64,000 nt of DNA from DATJGR01 sp963735085 (GCA_963735085.1 CAVTJP010000002.1:248001-312000); one strand, 5' to 3'; shown: positions 18,038 to 27,298, numbered from the stretch's first letter. A program made the numbers and translations. Notes: generated by a model not told the origin, from the sequence alone.

Positions 18038-18814
18038 ATGCAGCAGGATTTTTCGGTGGTGATTCCCGCACGCTATGCATCCACACGGCTCCCCGGCAAG
18101 CCGCTCGCGGACATTGTCGGTTTGCCGATGATCGTTCGCGTGGCCCGGCAGGCGTCATCGAGCGGTGCGCGCGATGTGGTGGTTGCAACGGACGATCCGC
18201 GGGTTCATGCGGTAGCACGCGATCATGGACTCGATGCGATGCTGACACGCGGCGATCATGTCTCGGGATCCGACCGCGTGATGGAGGTGGTCGCCGCGAG
18301 AGGCTGGCCGGCGAATCACATCGTCATCAACGTACAAGGCGATGAACCACTGATTCCGCCGCCCGTCATCCGTCAGGTCGCGCGGCTGCTGATCGACCAC
18401 CCCGGTGTGTTGATCGCGACATTGTGCGAGTCGATCATCGAGACAGCACTGGTCTTCGATCCTAACGTCGTCAAGGTGGTACGCGACGCGGCGAACCGCG
18501 CGCTGTATTTTTCGCGAGCGCCGATTCCGTGGCGCCGCGAGGATTTTGCCGCAGCCGACCTGCGCACAGCATTGCCCGGCGCCACCTGGTGGCGCCATAT
18601 CGGTATCTATGGATATCGCGTTGCCGGGCTGGCGCGCTTCTGCGAACTTCCCGCGGGTAAGCTCGAGCGGATCGAATCGCTCGAGCAACTACGGCTCATT
18701 GAAAACGGCGTCGACATCATTGTCGGCGAATCAATCGAAGCGGTACCGGGTGGTGTCGACACCCCGGGCGACCTCGAGCGAGTACGCGGCTTGCTCGCGC
18801 CGCAGCATGGCTGA
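18038..18814 (+). CDS. kdsB: 3-deoxy-manno-octulosonate cytidylyltransferase KdsB
   Basis: Activates Kdo to CMP-Kdo for transfer to lipid A; 258 residues. The start DFSVVIPARYASTRLPGKPL and the VVVATDD and NVQGDEPLI motifs identify it. ATG 18038 lies 2 bp after the msbA-lpxK stop; an in-frame TTG at 18032 is ignored. It follows lipid A assembly genes, as expected for one pathway. Confidence 0.96.
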   Translation: MQQDFSVVIPARYASTRLPGKPLADIVGLPMIVRVARQASSSGARDVVVATDDPRVHAVARDHGLDAMLTRGDHVSGSDRVMEVVAARGWPANHIVINVQGDEPLIPPPVIRQVARLLIDHPGVLIATLCESIIETALVFDPNVVKVVRDAANRALYFSRAPIPWRREDFAAADLRTALPGATWWRHIGIYGYRVAGLARFCELPAGKLERIESLEQLRLIENGVDIIVGESIEAVPGGVDTPGDLERVRGLLAPQHG

Positions 18815-19436
18815 GTTGTCGGTAGCGGCGTTCACGCCGCCGGCCGATCTGATTTCTGCATATGGGCTGACGGCCTGCGATGACGTCCTTTACGTTCCAT
18901 GTTTCCTCGAGGCTGCGAATGTGATCGAGGCGGCGCTGCAGGCTGAACTGGAATGGCGGGAGGAGTCGATTGTGATGTTCGGACGTCGCGTGACGGTGCC
19001 GCGGTTGTGTGCGTGGTGCGGAGACGAGGGTGTGGCGTATCGTTATTCACGGACGGTTCATCGTGCCGGCGGCTGGTCGAGCGGTGTCGGGACGCTGCGC
19101 GATGAGCTACTCGTCCGGCTCGGCATCCGATTCAATTTTGTGCTGGCAAATTGGTATCGAGATGGGGCAGATGCGATGGGCTGGCATGCCGACGACGAAC
19201 CAGAACTGGGCGAACACCCTTGTGTCGCGTCGTTGAGCTTTGGTGCACCAAGACGATTCACAATGCGCGCGCGCGACGGTAAGGCTCGCCGAATAGCGTT
19301 GTTGCTCGAACCCGGATCGTTGCTACTGATGTGGGGTCGTTCACAGCACGACTGGCAACATGCGCTGCCGAAGACGAAACGCACTGTCGGTTCCCGCATC
19401 AACCTGACGTTTCGGAACGTGATTCCGCCCGCCTGA
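18807..19436 (+). CDS. alkB: AlkB-like alpha-ketoglutarate-dependent dioxygenase
   Basis: 209 residues of the 2-oxoglutarate/Fe(II) oxygenase fold that demethylates alkylated bases in nucleic acids. Iron ligands are His127 and Asp129 in GWHADDEPELG and His185 in WQHALP. The 2-oxoglutarate Arg residues are in RINLTFR (197, 203). The NWYRDGADAMGWHADDE pattern is closest to ALKBH2/ALKBH3-type enzymes. The frame opens upstream at 18546, but ATG 18807 overlaps the kdsB stop by 8 bases and gives the full domain. Its place between kdsB and murB in an envelope operon is unusual. Confidence 0.88.
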   Translation: MAELSVAAFTPPADLISAYGLTACDDVLYVPCFLEAANVIEAALQAELEWREESIVMFGRRVTVPRLCAWCGDEGVAYRYSRTVHRAGGWSSGVGTLRDELLVRLGIRFNFVLANWYRDGADAMGWHADDEPELGEHPCVASLSFGAPRRFTMRARDGKARRIALLLEPGSLLLMWGRSQHDWQHALPKTKRTVGSRINLTFRNVIPPA

Positions 19437-20452
19437 TGCTGCGCGCCGACGTACAACTGCAGGATTTGAATACGCTGCGGCTCGCCTCGACCGCGCAATA
19501 TTTTGCGAGTCCGAGCCAACTGAACGAGGCGCGCGACATCGTTGCCGAAGCGGTCGCGAGGAACCTGCCGATCACCGTGTTGGGTGGCGGCAGCAACGTT
19601 GTCCTGCGACGGCGCATTCCCGGCTGCGTGATCGTGCCGGCGTTTCGCGGTATCGATGTGCGTCGTGATGACCATGGGTTCATCGTGACTGCTGGCGCTG
19701 GCGTGAGCTGGCACCACCTGGTGCGGTACTGTCTGGGTCAGGGCATCCCGGGTCTGGAGAATCTGGCGTTGATTCCGGGGTCTGTCGGTGCCGCGCCGAT
19801 TCAGAATATTGGCGCATACGGTCTCGAACTACGCGAGCGGTTTCATTGCCTGACGATGCTATCGTGGCGCGATGGGGCGGTTGTTACGATGGACGCGAAC
19901 GCTTGCGGTTTTGGATATCGCGACAGCGTGTTCAAGCGAACGCCGGACGCGGCGGGATTGATCATATCGGTATCGCTTCGATTGCCTGCAGCATTCGATC
20001 CGCGCATTGAATATGCGGACGTGCGCCGCGAACTTACGACATTGGGGATTCCGCCGAGTCCGGTTGCGGTCGCCGAAGCGGTCACCCGCGTGCGTCGCCG
20101 TAAGCTGCCCGATGTGCGCCGGGTGCCGAATGCCGGAAGCTTCTTCAAGAACCCGGTGCTTGCGGGGGATCGGTTGGACCGGTTGCGCGCTATGCTGGTC
20201 AACCTGCCCACCTACAATGACCCGGGCGGCGTCAAAGTCGCGGCGGCCCGGTTGATCGATGCGGCTGGATGGAAAGGTAAACATTTGGGGCGTGCTGGCG
20301 TGTGGTCGCGCCAGCCGCTGGTGCTGGTCAATCGTGGCGAGGCGGAAGGCGCCGACATTCTGCGTCTCGCACAGGCGATTCGATCCGACATCGTAGATAG
20401 ATTTGGCGTCGAACTCGAGACCGAGCCGGCGGTGTTAGGCGTCGACGAATAG
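19436..20452 (+). CDS. murB: UDP-N-acetylenolpyruvoylglucosamine reductase MurB
   Basis: FAD enzyme that makes UDP-N-acetylmuramate for peptidoglycan; 338 residues. It begins with NTLRLASTAQYFASPSQL and has the FAD motif VLGGGSNVVL near 45, IPGSVGAAPIQNIGAYG, and the catalytic Ser in NAGSFFKNPV. Length fits the long proteobacterial type I enzyme. ATG 19436 overlaps the alkB stop by one base (TGATG). It ends the operon at a hairpin. Confidence 0.95.
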   Translation: MLRADVQLQDLNTLRLASTAQYFASPSQLNEARDIVAEAVARNLPITVLGGGSNVVLRRRIPGCVIVPAFRGIDVRRDDHGFIVTAGAGVSWHHLVRYCLGQGIPGLENLALIPGSVGAAPIQNIGAYGLELRERFHCLTMLSWRDGAVVTMDANACGFGYRDSVFKRTPDAAGLIISVSLRLPAAFDPRIEYADVRRELTTLGIPPSPVAVAEAVTRVRRRKLPDVRRVPNAGSFFKNPVLAGDRLDRLRAMLVNLPTYNDPGGVKVAAARLIDAAGWKGKHLGRAGVWSRQPLVLVNRGEAEGADILRLAQAIRSDIVDRFGVELETEPAVLGVDE

Positions 20453-20471
20453 GGCCGGCGATCGCCGGCCC
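20452..20471. terminator. Perfect hairpin between convergent murB and rne
   Basis: GGGCCGGC (20452-20459), GATC, GCCGGCCC (20464-20471) is a perfect 20 bp palindrome beginning at the last base of murB. Lying between two convergent genes it can serve both directions, but neither side has a strong T-tract, so termination is inferred from position and stability. Confidence 0.55.
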
Positions 20472-20481
20472 TTACACCCGT

Positions 20482-23169
20482 TCATTCTGGACTGCGCTCG
20501 CTGATCACGCCCTCTTGGCGAAGGCGCGCCTCGCGCTCTCGCTTGCGCACTTCGCGTGGGTCGTTGGCGGCTCTACCAGCAGGTGGTTCAGGTTCAGGTT
20601 GGAATGTAACCGCTGCTGGCGCGACGATTGAAACGGCAGGTGCATCACTCACCTGAGACTCCGCACCGGTTGCACTGGATGGGGATGGCATGCCAGCGCT
20701 CATGCTGGCCGCGTTTTCAACGTGCCGTTGATCCGCTGCGAGATCAACTCGCGCGGGCAACGAATCCTCGCCAGACGCGGGAATTGCTGGCGGTACGCTT
20801 TCGCTGGTCTGCAGTTCGGCTGGTCTGCTGTTGGTTTGTCCACCCTGGCTGCGCGCAAGCGATGCCCTGTCTCGCCGGGGACGGCGCTTGCTCTGTTCGA
20901 GGTCTGTCGGTGTGCGATCTTCGTCGATATCCCGTGTGCGGCTGCCTCGGGGACCATCGCTGCGTTCGCGCCGTGAATCGTCCCCGCCGTCCGGCCCTGC
21001 CGTGCGAATCGGATCTCGAACTGGCTTGTGGCCCGCTTCCTGAGCATCTGTTTCAGCAGACGCGATCGGTGCGCGCGCTTCACGGGATTGCTGTGATCGT
21101 GGCTTGGGCACCGAATCATCATCAGTGCGTTGGCGTCGCTCGCGGCCGCGCGCAGGTGCCGGCTTGGCTGAAGACGCATCGTCCTTGGCGTTGTCCTGGC
21201 GCGATCGGGGACCGCGGTTGCCTGCTTCGGAAGGCGCTGAATTGGACGAACGATCGGCACGTTCGCCCGATCTTGGCCCGGAACGCGATCGTCCGCCGCG
21301 GCCGCGCCGCGACCGTTCGGCGGATCGTGGCCCCGAGGTACCCACGTCGGAGTCGGTGTCGCCAGATCTGGGCGATGCGGAGTGACCAGCGTTACGCGGT
21401 GGGCGATCGCTCTGGGTCGGTATCGGCATCGGAGGCGGCGGGGGCGAGTCCTTCTTGAACAGCGAACCGAAGATTCGCGTCAACAGGCCCGATTCTGCCG
21501 ATGCCGGGGCCGCAACCGGGGCCACTGGCGGCGGCGCTGTCTGAGGTTGGATCGGCTGCGGAGGCGGCGGAGCCGCGGGCCGCACGACCGCTTCCTGCCG
21601 CCGCGCAATGCGCTGCGGTTCAGGCAATAAAGAACTGTCGTCGTCGGCTTGCGGCGCTTCCGCCAATTCGTAGCTCGCGACACTCGCTTCCGCGTCAGCC
21701 AGGTCGTCGCGAATGCGCTGAACTTCGTAATGTGGCGTTTCGAGTCGGTCGGTTGGAACGATCACCAGATGGGTATTGGTGCGGCGTTCGATCTCGGCAA
21801 CATCGCGACGCTTTTCGTTGAGCAGGTATGAACCGACACTCAGTGGAACGATGGCGCGAACGATAGAACTGCGCTCCTTCAATGCTTCCTCTTCCATCAC
21901 CCGCAGGATACCCAGCGCAAGCGAGCGAACATCGCGGATGCGCCCCTGACCGCTGCAGCGTGGACACAATTCCGTCGTCGTTTCTTCGAGAGACGGACGC
22001 AGCCGTTGGCGCGACATCTCCATCAGACCGAACCGCGAGATGCGGCCGACCTGCACCCGCGCCCGATCGGATTCGAGCACCTCACGTATTCGATTTTCGA
22101 CCGCGCGCTGGTTCTTGACGCTGGCCATGTCGATGAAGTCGATGACGATCAACCCACCCATGTCGCGCAGTCGCAATTGGCGCGCCACTTCGTCGGCGGC
22201 CTCGAGATTCGTGTTCAAGGCGGTTTCTTCGATGTCGGCGCCCTTGGTTGCACGCGCCGAGTTGATGTCGATTGAAACGAGCGCTTCGGTTGGATCGATC
22301 ACCAGACTTCCGCCGGACGGCAGACGCACGGTGCGTTGAAACGCAGACTCGATCTGGCTTTCGATCTGATATCGCGAGAACAGCGGAATGTTGTCGTTGT
22401 AGAACTTGATGCGCTCTTTGAAGTTGGGCATCACCTGATCGATGAATGCGTGCGCTTCATCGTAGGCTTCCTTCTGATCGATCAACACTTCGCCGACATC
22501 GGTGCGAAGATTGTCGCGGATCGCGCGCAGGATCACGTTGTTTTCCTGATACAGGAGCGCCGGCGTTTTCTCTGTGTCGGCGGCTTTGCCGATTGCTTCC
22601 CAGAGTTGGACGAGATAGTCGCAGTCGGATTGCAACTCTTCGGGGCTGCGGCCTATGCCGGCGGTTCGCACGATCACGCCCATGCCTTCCGGCAGGTTCA
22701 GTTGTGAGAGGGCGTCGCGCAGTAAATCGCGTTCGTCGCCCTCGATGCGGCGTGATATGCCGCCGGCGCGCGGGTTGTTCGGCATCAACACCAGGTAACG
22801 GCCGGCAAGGCTGATGAACGTCGACAACGCCGCGCCTTTGGTGCCGCGCTCTTCTTTGTCGACCTGCACGACCATTTCCTGGCCCTCTTCGATCAGGTCC
22901 TGGATGCTGCGTTTGCCTTCGGCGCCTTTCTTCGTGAAATAGCTGCGTGAGATTTCTTTCAGTGGCAGGAAGCCGTGTCGCTCCGAGCCGAATTCGACGA
23001 ATGCGGCCTCGAGGCTGGGTTCAACCCGTGTGATGCGGGCTTTGTAGATGCTGGATTTCTTTTGTTCGCGGCCACGGTTTTCGATATCGAGATCGTAAAT
23101 TCGTTGACCGTCGACGAGCGCAACACGGACCTCTTCGGCCTGTGTTGCGTTGATGAGCATTCTCTTCAT
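20482..23169 (-). CDS. rne: Ribonuclease E
   Basis: Essential endonuclease that starts mRNA decay and matures rRNA and tRNA; 895 residues. The catalytic half (about 1-530) has the N-terminus MKRMLINATQAEEVRVALVDG, an S1 domain (SRSYFTKKG), the DNase I-like site VIDFIDM, and the Zn-link ELCPRCSGQG. The second half is low-complexity, rich in Pro, Arg and Ser with RG-rich stretches, the disordered degradosome scaffold. The frame extends upstream to 23217; ATG 23169 is chosen for its conserved start. Divergent from rluC, as in E. coli, with a long leader. Confidence 0.95.
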   Translation of the reverse strand: MKRMLINATQAEEVRVALVDGQRIYDLDIENRGREQKKSSIYKARITRVEPSLEAAFVEFGSERHGFLPLKEISRSYFTKKGAEGKRSIQDLIEEGQEMVVQVDKEERGTKGAALSTFISLAGRYLVLMPNNPRAGGISRRIEGDERDLLRDALSQLNLPEGMGVIVRTAGIGRSPEELQSDCDYLVQLWEAIGKAADTEKTPALLYQENNVILRAIRDNLRTDVGEVLIDQKEAYDEAHAFIDQVMPNFKERIKFYNDNIPLFSRYQIESQIESAFQRTVRLPSGGSLVIDPTEALVSIDINSARATKGADIEETALNTNLEAADEVARQLRLRDMGGLIVIDFIDMASVKNQRAVENRIREVLESDRARVQVGRISRFGLMEMSRQRLRPSLEETTTELCPRCSGQGRIRDVRSLALGILRVMEEEALKERSSIVRAIVPLSVGSYLLNEKRRDVAEIERRTNTHLVIVPTDRLETPHYEVQRIRDDLADAEASVASYELAEAPQADDDSSLLPEPQRIARRQEAVVRPAAPPPPQPIQPQTAPPPVAPVAAPASAESGLLTRIFGSLFKKDSPPPPPMPIPTQSDRPPRNAGHSASPRSGDTDSDVGTSGPRSAERSRRGRGGRSRSGPRSGERADRSSNSAPSEAGNRGPRSRQDNAKDDASSAKPAPARGRERRQRTDDDSVPKPRSQQSREARAPIASAETDAQEAGHKPVRDPIRTAGPDGGDDSRRERSDGPRGSRTRDIDEDRTPTDLEQSKRRPRRDRASLARSQGGQTNSRPAELQTSESVPPAIPASGEDSLPARVDLAADQRHVENAASMSAGMPSPSSATGAESQVSDAPAVSIVAPAAVTFQPEPEPPAGRAANDPREVRKREREARLRQEGVISERSPE

Positions 23170-23664
23170 GTTATGCGTTCCATTGTGAGCCTGATCGCCA
23201 CAACGGTGCGCTGACATTCGGAAAGCAGGGCGCGCAGCGCAAAGCGCCGCGGGCTTCAGTTCAGGTGATGGTAAGGCAGCGAAGACGGCGGATGAACGGC
23301 TGCGTCTGCTTGATGCTCGGGAACTGAGCTATCGCTGTACTGATACTGAATCGCTCCGCATTTATGCGGAACCCCTTCTTGTTGCAACGGTATGCGACGG
23401 TGATGAATGCCGTCGCAGTCGATGTTCTTTCCTTTCGTCAACGCACCCGTTATGGATGTTCGGCGCGTTGTCGTAATGGCGGGGACAGATCGCTGTCAAT
23501 TGCCGCCGCATGATGCAGAATGCCGGCCTAAACCAAAGGCATCCTGCGTCAAACCCATATATAAACCACGTCTTGCCGCGTATTCCGCTGCCAGGAGCAG
23601 CGGACGGCAAAGCGGATGGAATATAGCAGCGCCTTCTAAGTACTTCAATCGTCAGGGAAAGCAT
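23170..23664. other. Long divergent leader region of rne and rluC with three hairpins
   Basis: About 495 bp without a convincing gene. Three perfect inverted repeats are visible: TCCGCA/TGCGGA with a 4-base loop (23355-23370), TGCGACGG/CCGTCGCA with a 9-base loop (23393-23417), and TCCGCTGC/GCAGCGGA with a 5-base loop (23584-23604). An AT-rich TATATA occurs near 23558. In E. coli the rne leader is long and structured and mediates autoregulation by RNase E; the same role here is inferred from position only. Confidence 0.5.
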
Positions 23665-24645
23665 TTGTCGGAACCAGGCACAGAACCTACTGCTCATGGC
23701 GCGCGAAGCGCGCGTCATGTCGAGGTCGGTGATGCCGTTGGCCAACGCATCGACAACTTCCTGATTGGCGAACTGGATGGCGTGCCACGCAGTCGCGTAT
23801 ACGGAATGCTTCGCAAGGGAGAGGTGAGAGTCAACGGCGGTCGGGTCAAGCCCGCGTATCGTCTCAAGGCGGCGGATGTCGTGCGGATTCCGCCATGGCA
23901 CGGACCCGTGCCGGGTCAAGCAGTGTTGCCCAAACGGGGACTGCTCGATCGCCTCGCCGCGTGCATCATCTTCCAGGACGCAGGCGTCATCGTCATCGAC
24001 AAGCCTGCCGGGATCGCGGTGCACGGCGGCAGCGGTATTGACCACGGTGTCATCGAAGCATTCCGGGTACTTTTTCCGAACGATCATGGCCTGGAACTGG
24101 CACACCGCCTGGATCGCGACACGTCCGGATGCCTGGTGCTTGCGCGCAACCGCACCGCACTGCTGACGCTGCACGCCGCGTTTCGCGAAGGGGTCGTGGC
24201 GAAGCGTTATGACGCACTTGTCTATGGGGGCTGGCCGCAAAAGCTGCGCAGCGTTCGGGCACACCTCGAGAAATTCGTCACCCAAACCGGGGAGCGGCGG
24301 GTGCGTGTGCGCCCGGACGGCAAAACCGCGCGTACCGAGTTCAGCATTGTTGAGAGCGGCGAAGGCGTGAGTTGGGTCAAGGCGCATCCGCACACTGGCC
24401 GCACACATCAGATACGGGTCCATAGTCAGGTCTCCGGACACCCGGTCGTCGGTGATGAGAAATATGCGTCGCAACCACAACTCGCGCTGAGTCGGGCCGC
24501 GGGTGTGCGGCGACTTTGCCTGCATGCGGCCTCGGTGACGGTGCCGGTCAACGGCCGGCTGCGTCGATTCGATGCGCCGGTGCCTGACGACTTCACCGAG
24601 GCGTGGCGGCTGCTGGGTGATTCGAGGCGGAATGGTCTGCGCTGA
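23665..24645 (+). CDS. rluC: 23S rRNA pseudouridine synthase RluC
   Basis: Isomerises uridines in 23S rRNA (955, 2504 and 2580 in E. coli). 326 residues with an N-terminal S4 RNA-binding domain (QRIDNFLIGEL to RVNGGRVKP) and the catalytic core with Asp in AHRLDRDTSGCLVLAR. A long frame opens at 23407, but that would include leader hairpins. TTG 23665, preceded by CAGGGAAA 4 bases upstream, gives a normal length. The start is therefore a rare codon and somewhat uncertain. Divergent from rne as usual. Confidence 0.9.
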   Translation: MSEPGTEPTAHGARSARHVEVGDAVGQRIDNFLIGELDGVPRSRVYGMLRKGEVRVNGGRVKPAYRLKAADVVRIPPWHGPVPGQAVLPKRGLLDRLAACIIFQDAGVIVIDKPAGIAVHGGSGIDHGVIEAFRVLFPNDHGLELAHRLDRDTSGCLVLARNRTALLTLHAAFREGVVAKRYDALVYGGWPQKLRSVRAHLEKFVTQTGERRVRVRPDGKTARTEFSIVESGEGVSWVKAHPHTGRTHQIRVHSQVSGHPVVGDEKYASQPQLALSRAAGVRRLCLHAASVTVPVNGRLRRFDAPVPDDFTEAWRLLGDSRRNGLR

Positions 24646-24751
24646 CGGCGGCGCCAAAGCAGATACGAGCCGTAATGAACCCCTCCGAGCCCCGCACAAA
24701 ATAATGCCAACGATTCCCGATAGTTAGCGTTTTTCGGGTAATCGAATTGCT

Positions 24752-24780
24752 TTGACACCTCAAAATCGCGTCCCTATCAT
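24752..24780 (+). promoter_or_regulatory. Strong sigma-70 promoter for yceD-rpmF
   Basis: TTGACA (24752-24757), 17-base spacer, TATCAT (24775-24780). The predicted transcription start is about 24787, while the yceD ATG is at 24789, so the mRNA would be leaderless or nearly so. Confidence 0.75.
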
Positions 24781-24788
24781 GCGCGCCT

Positions 24789-25319
24789 ATGTCGAACCTG
24801 GCCCGCACGGATGCGGTCTCACCGCACGAGTTGGCCCGTACGCGTGGCCTGTTCGTCGGCGAGATCCCCATCACCGCCTTCCCGCGACTCAATGAAATTG
24901 TGCTCGCTGATGGCAGCGTGCGGATCAACCTGGCGTTTGCGCGGGACGACGAGGGTTTCAGTCGTGTCCAAGGCGTCGCGGTGTTTGCGCCTACGTTGGA
25001 ATGCCAGCGGTGTCTCGAACCGATTGAGCGCGCACTCGAGGTCAAAATTGACTTATGCATCGTCAACTCGCCGGAGCAGGCCGCTGAGTTGGCCGAGGAA
25101 CTCGATACGTTCGAGTTGACCGAAGACGACGTGTCGATCGTAGACTTGCTGGAGGATGATTTGTTGCTCGCGTTGCCGAGTCAGGTTTGTGAGGCGTACG
25201 ACGCATGTCCGAATCGACCGGATTTGAACTATCCCGCTAACAAACCGGCGGCATTGCAGCAGCCCCCGCGACGTAATCCGTTCGGGGTGCTTGCGGGATT
25301 GAAGAAACGAGACGATTGA
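24789..25319 (+). CDS. yceD: YceD family protein (DUF177, 23S rRNA accumulation protein)
   Basis: 176 residues, DUF177 family, with the conserved ECQRCLEP motif near 81 and a second Cys near the C-terminal DACPNRPDLNYPANKP region. In E. coli YceD affects 23S rRNA accumulation and its gene precedes rpmF, exactly as here (21 bp gap). The start is set by the promoter immediately upstream; no Shine-Dalgarno is possible between the predicted transcription start and ATG. Confidence 0.9.
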   Translation: MSNLARTDAVSPHELARTRGLFVGEIPITAFPRLNEIVLADGSVRINLAFARDDEGFSRVQGVAVFAPTLECQRCLEPIERALEVKIDLCIVNSPEQAAELAEELDTFELTEDDVSIVDLLEDDLLLALPSQVCEAYDACPNRPDLNYPANKPAALQQPPRRNPFGVLAGLKKRDD

Positions 25320-25340
25320 ACATTTGCGGAGAATTGAGTC

Positions 25341-25511
25341 ATGGCGGTACAACAGAATCGAAAAAGCCGCGCGCGCCGCGATCAGCGCCGTTCGCATGAT
25401 GCGTTGAAGTCACCGACGCTTTCGATCGACCCAACTACTGGAGAAACGCATCGTCGTCACCATGTGACAGCTGATGGTTTCTATCGCGGCAAAAAAGTTC
25501 TCGATCGATGA
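25341..25511 (+). CDS. rpmF: 50S ribosomal protein bL32
   Basis: 56 residues beginning MAVQQNRKSRARRDQRRSHD and ending GFYRGKKVLDR, the typical bL32 pattern of a basic N-terminus and a HHVTADGFYRG core. The zinc-binding Cys pairs found in some phyla are absent, as in other Gammaproteobacteria. GGAGA lies 8 bases upstream of ATG. It follows yceD and precedes fabD by 83 bp; plsX and fabH, which normally come next, are not here. Confidence 0.95.
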   Translation: MAVQQNRKSRARRDQRRSHDALKSPTLSIDPTTGETHRRHHVTADGFYRGKKVLDR

Positions 25512-25594
25512 ACTGTCAGTCGGCGCATCGCGCTGCCTGTCGAATCTGATCGCGCGCGCCGAGAGCCGGGTTTGCGTCGAATGAGCGTAGCAGC

Positions 25595-26527
25595 ATGACG
25601 AACGGATTCGTTTTCCCCGGTCAGGGCTCACAGGAAGTCGGTATGCTGCGCGACATCCTGGACCGTGAATCCGTTGCGCGCGCGTGCTTCGCAGAAGCAG
25701 AAGATGCAATTGGAGTCGGCCTGCGTAAGATCGTGCTCGACGGACCGGACGCAGAACTCAATCGCACCGAGATCACCCAGCCCGCGTTGCTGACCGCAAG
25801 CGTTGCGCTGTGGCGATGCTGGGTTGAGCACGCTGGCGCAGCGCCGACCGTGATGGCCGGCCACAGTCTGGGCGAATACTCCGCGCTGGTGGCCGCAGGC
25901 GCCCTGTTCTTTGCCGACGCAGTGAAACTCGTGCATTTGCGCGGCCGCCTCATGCAGGCAGCCGTACCCGAAGGCACTGGCGCGATGGCGGCGATTCTCG
26001 GCCTTGACGAAGGCGAAGTCAGCCAGTGTTGCGCCGCAGTCGATGGGGTCGTGGCGCCGGCAAACATCAATGCACCGGGACAAGTCGTCATCGCCGGTAC
26101 GGCGCCGGCGGTGGACGCCGCGATTGAGAGGTTGGTCGCGGCGGGCGCGAAGCGCGCCATCAAACTCGCGGTCAGCGTACCGTCACACAGTCCCTTGATG
26201 GCACCGGCAGCAGCCGAATTCGCGGAGGCGTTGGCGATAGCAACAGTAAACGCACCCAACGTGCCGGTTGTGCAGAATGTCGATGCGACATCCAGCAGCG
26301 ATCCGGATCAGATTCGGCGCAACCTCGTCGCACAACTCTCTAAGCCGGTGCGCTGGACGCAATGCGTCGAGACGATGGTTGCCAATGGCGCCACAGCACT
26401 CGTCGAATGTGGCCCGGGCAAAGTGCTAAGCGGCCTAACCAAACGGATCGATCGCTCGATCACCACGTTCGGCCTTGCGACAGTCGATGCATTCGACGCC
26501 GCGCTCGCAGCGCTCGGCCATGGCTAA
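25595..26527 (+). CDS. fabD: Malonyl-CoA:ACP transacylase FabD
   Basis: Loads malonate onto acyl carrier protein; 310 residues. FVFPGQGSQEVGM begins the protein. The nucleophile is Ser91 in AGHSLGEYSAL, and the partner His is in SVPSHSPLM near 198. The family's Gln (TQPAL) and Arg (HLRGRLMQ) are present. It overlaps fabG by 8 bases, giving tight coupling with the next step of the cycle. Confidence 0.96.
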   Translation: MTNGFVFPGQGSQEVGMLRDILDRESVARACFAEAEDAIGVGLRKIVLDGPDAELNRTEITQPALLTASVALWRCWVEHAGAAPTVMAGHSLGEYSALVAAGALFFADAVKLVHLRGRLMQAAVPEGTGAMAAILGLDEGEVSQCCAAVDGVVAPANINAPGQVVIAGTAPAVDAAIERLVAAGAKRAIKLAVSVPSHSPLMAPAAAEFAEALAIATVNAPNVPVVQNVDATSSSDPDQIRRNLVAQLSKPVRWTQCVETMVANGATALVECGPGKVLSGLTKRIDRSITTFGLATVDAFDAALAALGHG

Positions 26528-27266
26528 CGCGTCGCGCAAGTTCGCGCTGGTCACGGGCGCCAGCCGTGGAATCGGTCGCGCCATTCTGGAACGACTGGGT
26601 CGCGATGGGCTGTTCGTGATCGGTACGGCGACCAGCGGCGAAGGTGCCGCGGCGATCGAAGCGCACCTCGCGCACGCGGGTATCGAAGGACGTGCATACG
26701 TTGTGCGCGTCGACGACCCGGCGTCGGTCGAGGAACTGAACGATCGCCTCAAAGCAGAAGGCATCGTCCCGCTGATCCTGGTCAACAATGCCGGCATCAC
26801 GCGCGACAACTTGCTGTTGCGCATGAGCGAAGTCGAATGGAACTCGGTGATCGATACCAACCTGTCGGGCGTATATCGCCTCTGCAAGCCGCTCTTGCGA
26901 GGCATGACGCGAGCGCGCTGGGGGCGCATCGTGAATGTCAGTTCGGTGGTCGGCCGCATGGGCAATCCCGGACAATCCAACTATGTCGCATCCAAGGCCG
27001 CGATCGAAGGATTTACGCGAGCACTCGCGCAAGAGGTAGGCTCGCGCAACATTACCGTCAACGCAGTCGCGCCGGGATTTATCGCAACCGATATGACGCA
27101 GGCACTGACAGAAGAACAGAAACAGGCGATGCTCGCGCGCATTCCATTGGGACGCATGGGCAACGTCGAAGAAATTGCGCATGCCGTTGCGTTCCTTGCG
27201 AGCGACGCGGCTGCGTATATAACAGGGGAGACGATTCACATAAACGGCGGGCTGTATATGGCCTAA
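26520..27266 (+). CDS. fabG: 3-oxoacyl-[ACP] reductase FabG
   Basis: NADPH-dependent reductase of fatty acid elongation; 248 residues in the SDR fold. TGASRGIGRA binds the cofactor, NNAGITRDNL follows, and the catalytic Ser-Tyr-Lys are in NVSSVVGRMGNPGQSNYVASK. The C-terminus GETIHINGGLYMA is characteristic. The frame opens at 26475, but ATG 26520 overlapping fabD by 8 bases gives the standard length. Confidence 0.96.
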   Translation: MANASRKFALVTGASRGIGRAILERLGRDGLFVIGTATSGEGAAAIEAHLAHAGIEGRAYVVRVDDPASVEELNDRLKAEGIVPLILVNNAGITRDNLLLRMSEVEWNSVIDTNLSGVYRLCKPLLRGMTRARWGRIVNVSSVVGRMGNPGQSNYVASKAAIEGFTRALAQEVGSRNITVNAVAPGFIATDMTQALTEEQKQAMLARIPLGRMGNVEEIAHAVAFLASDAAAYITGETIHINGGLYMA

Positions 27267-27298
27267 GCGAGTAATGAGTAGGCACGTCGTGAGCTTGC

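Noticed and set aside
23362..24699. 445-codon minus-strand frame across rluC
   Set aside because: No recognisable domain, overlaps the well-supported rluC core, composition typical of shadow frames.
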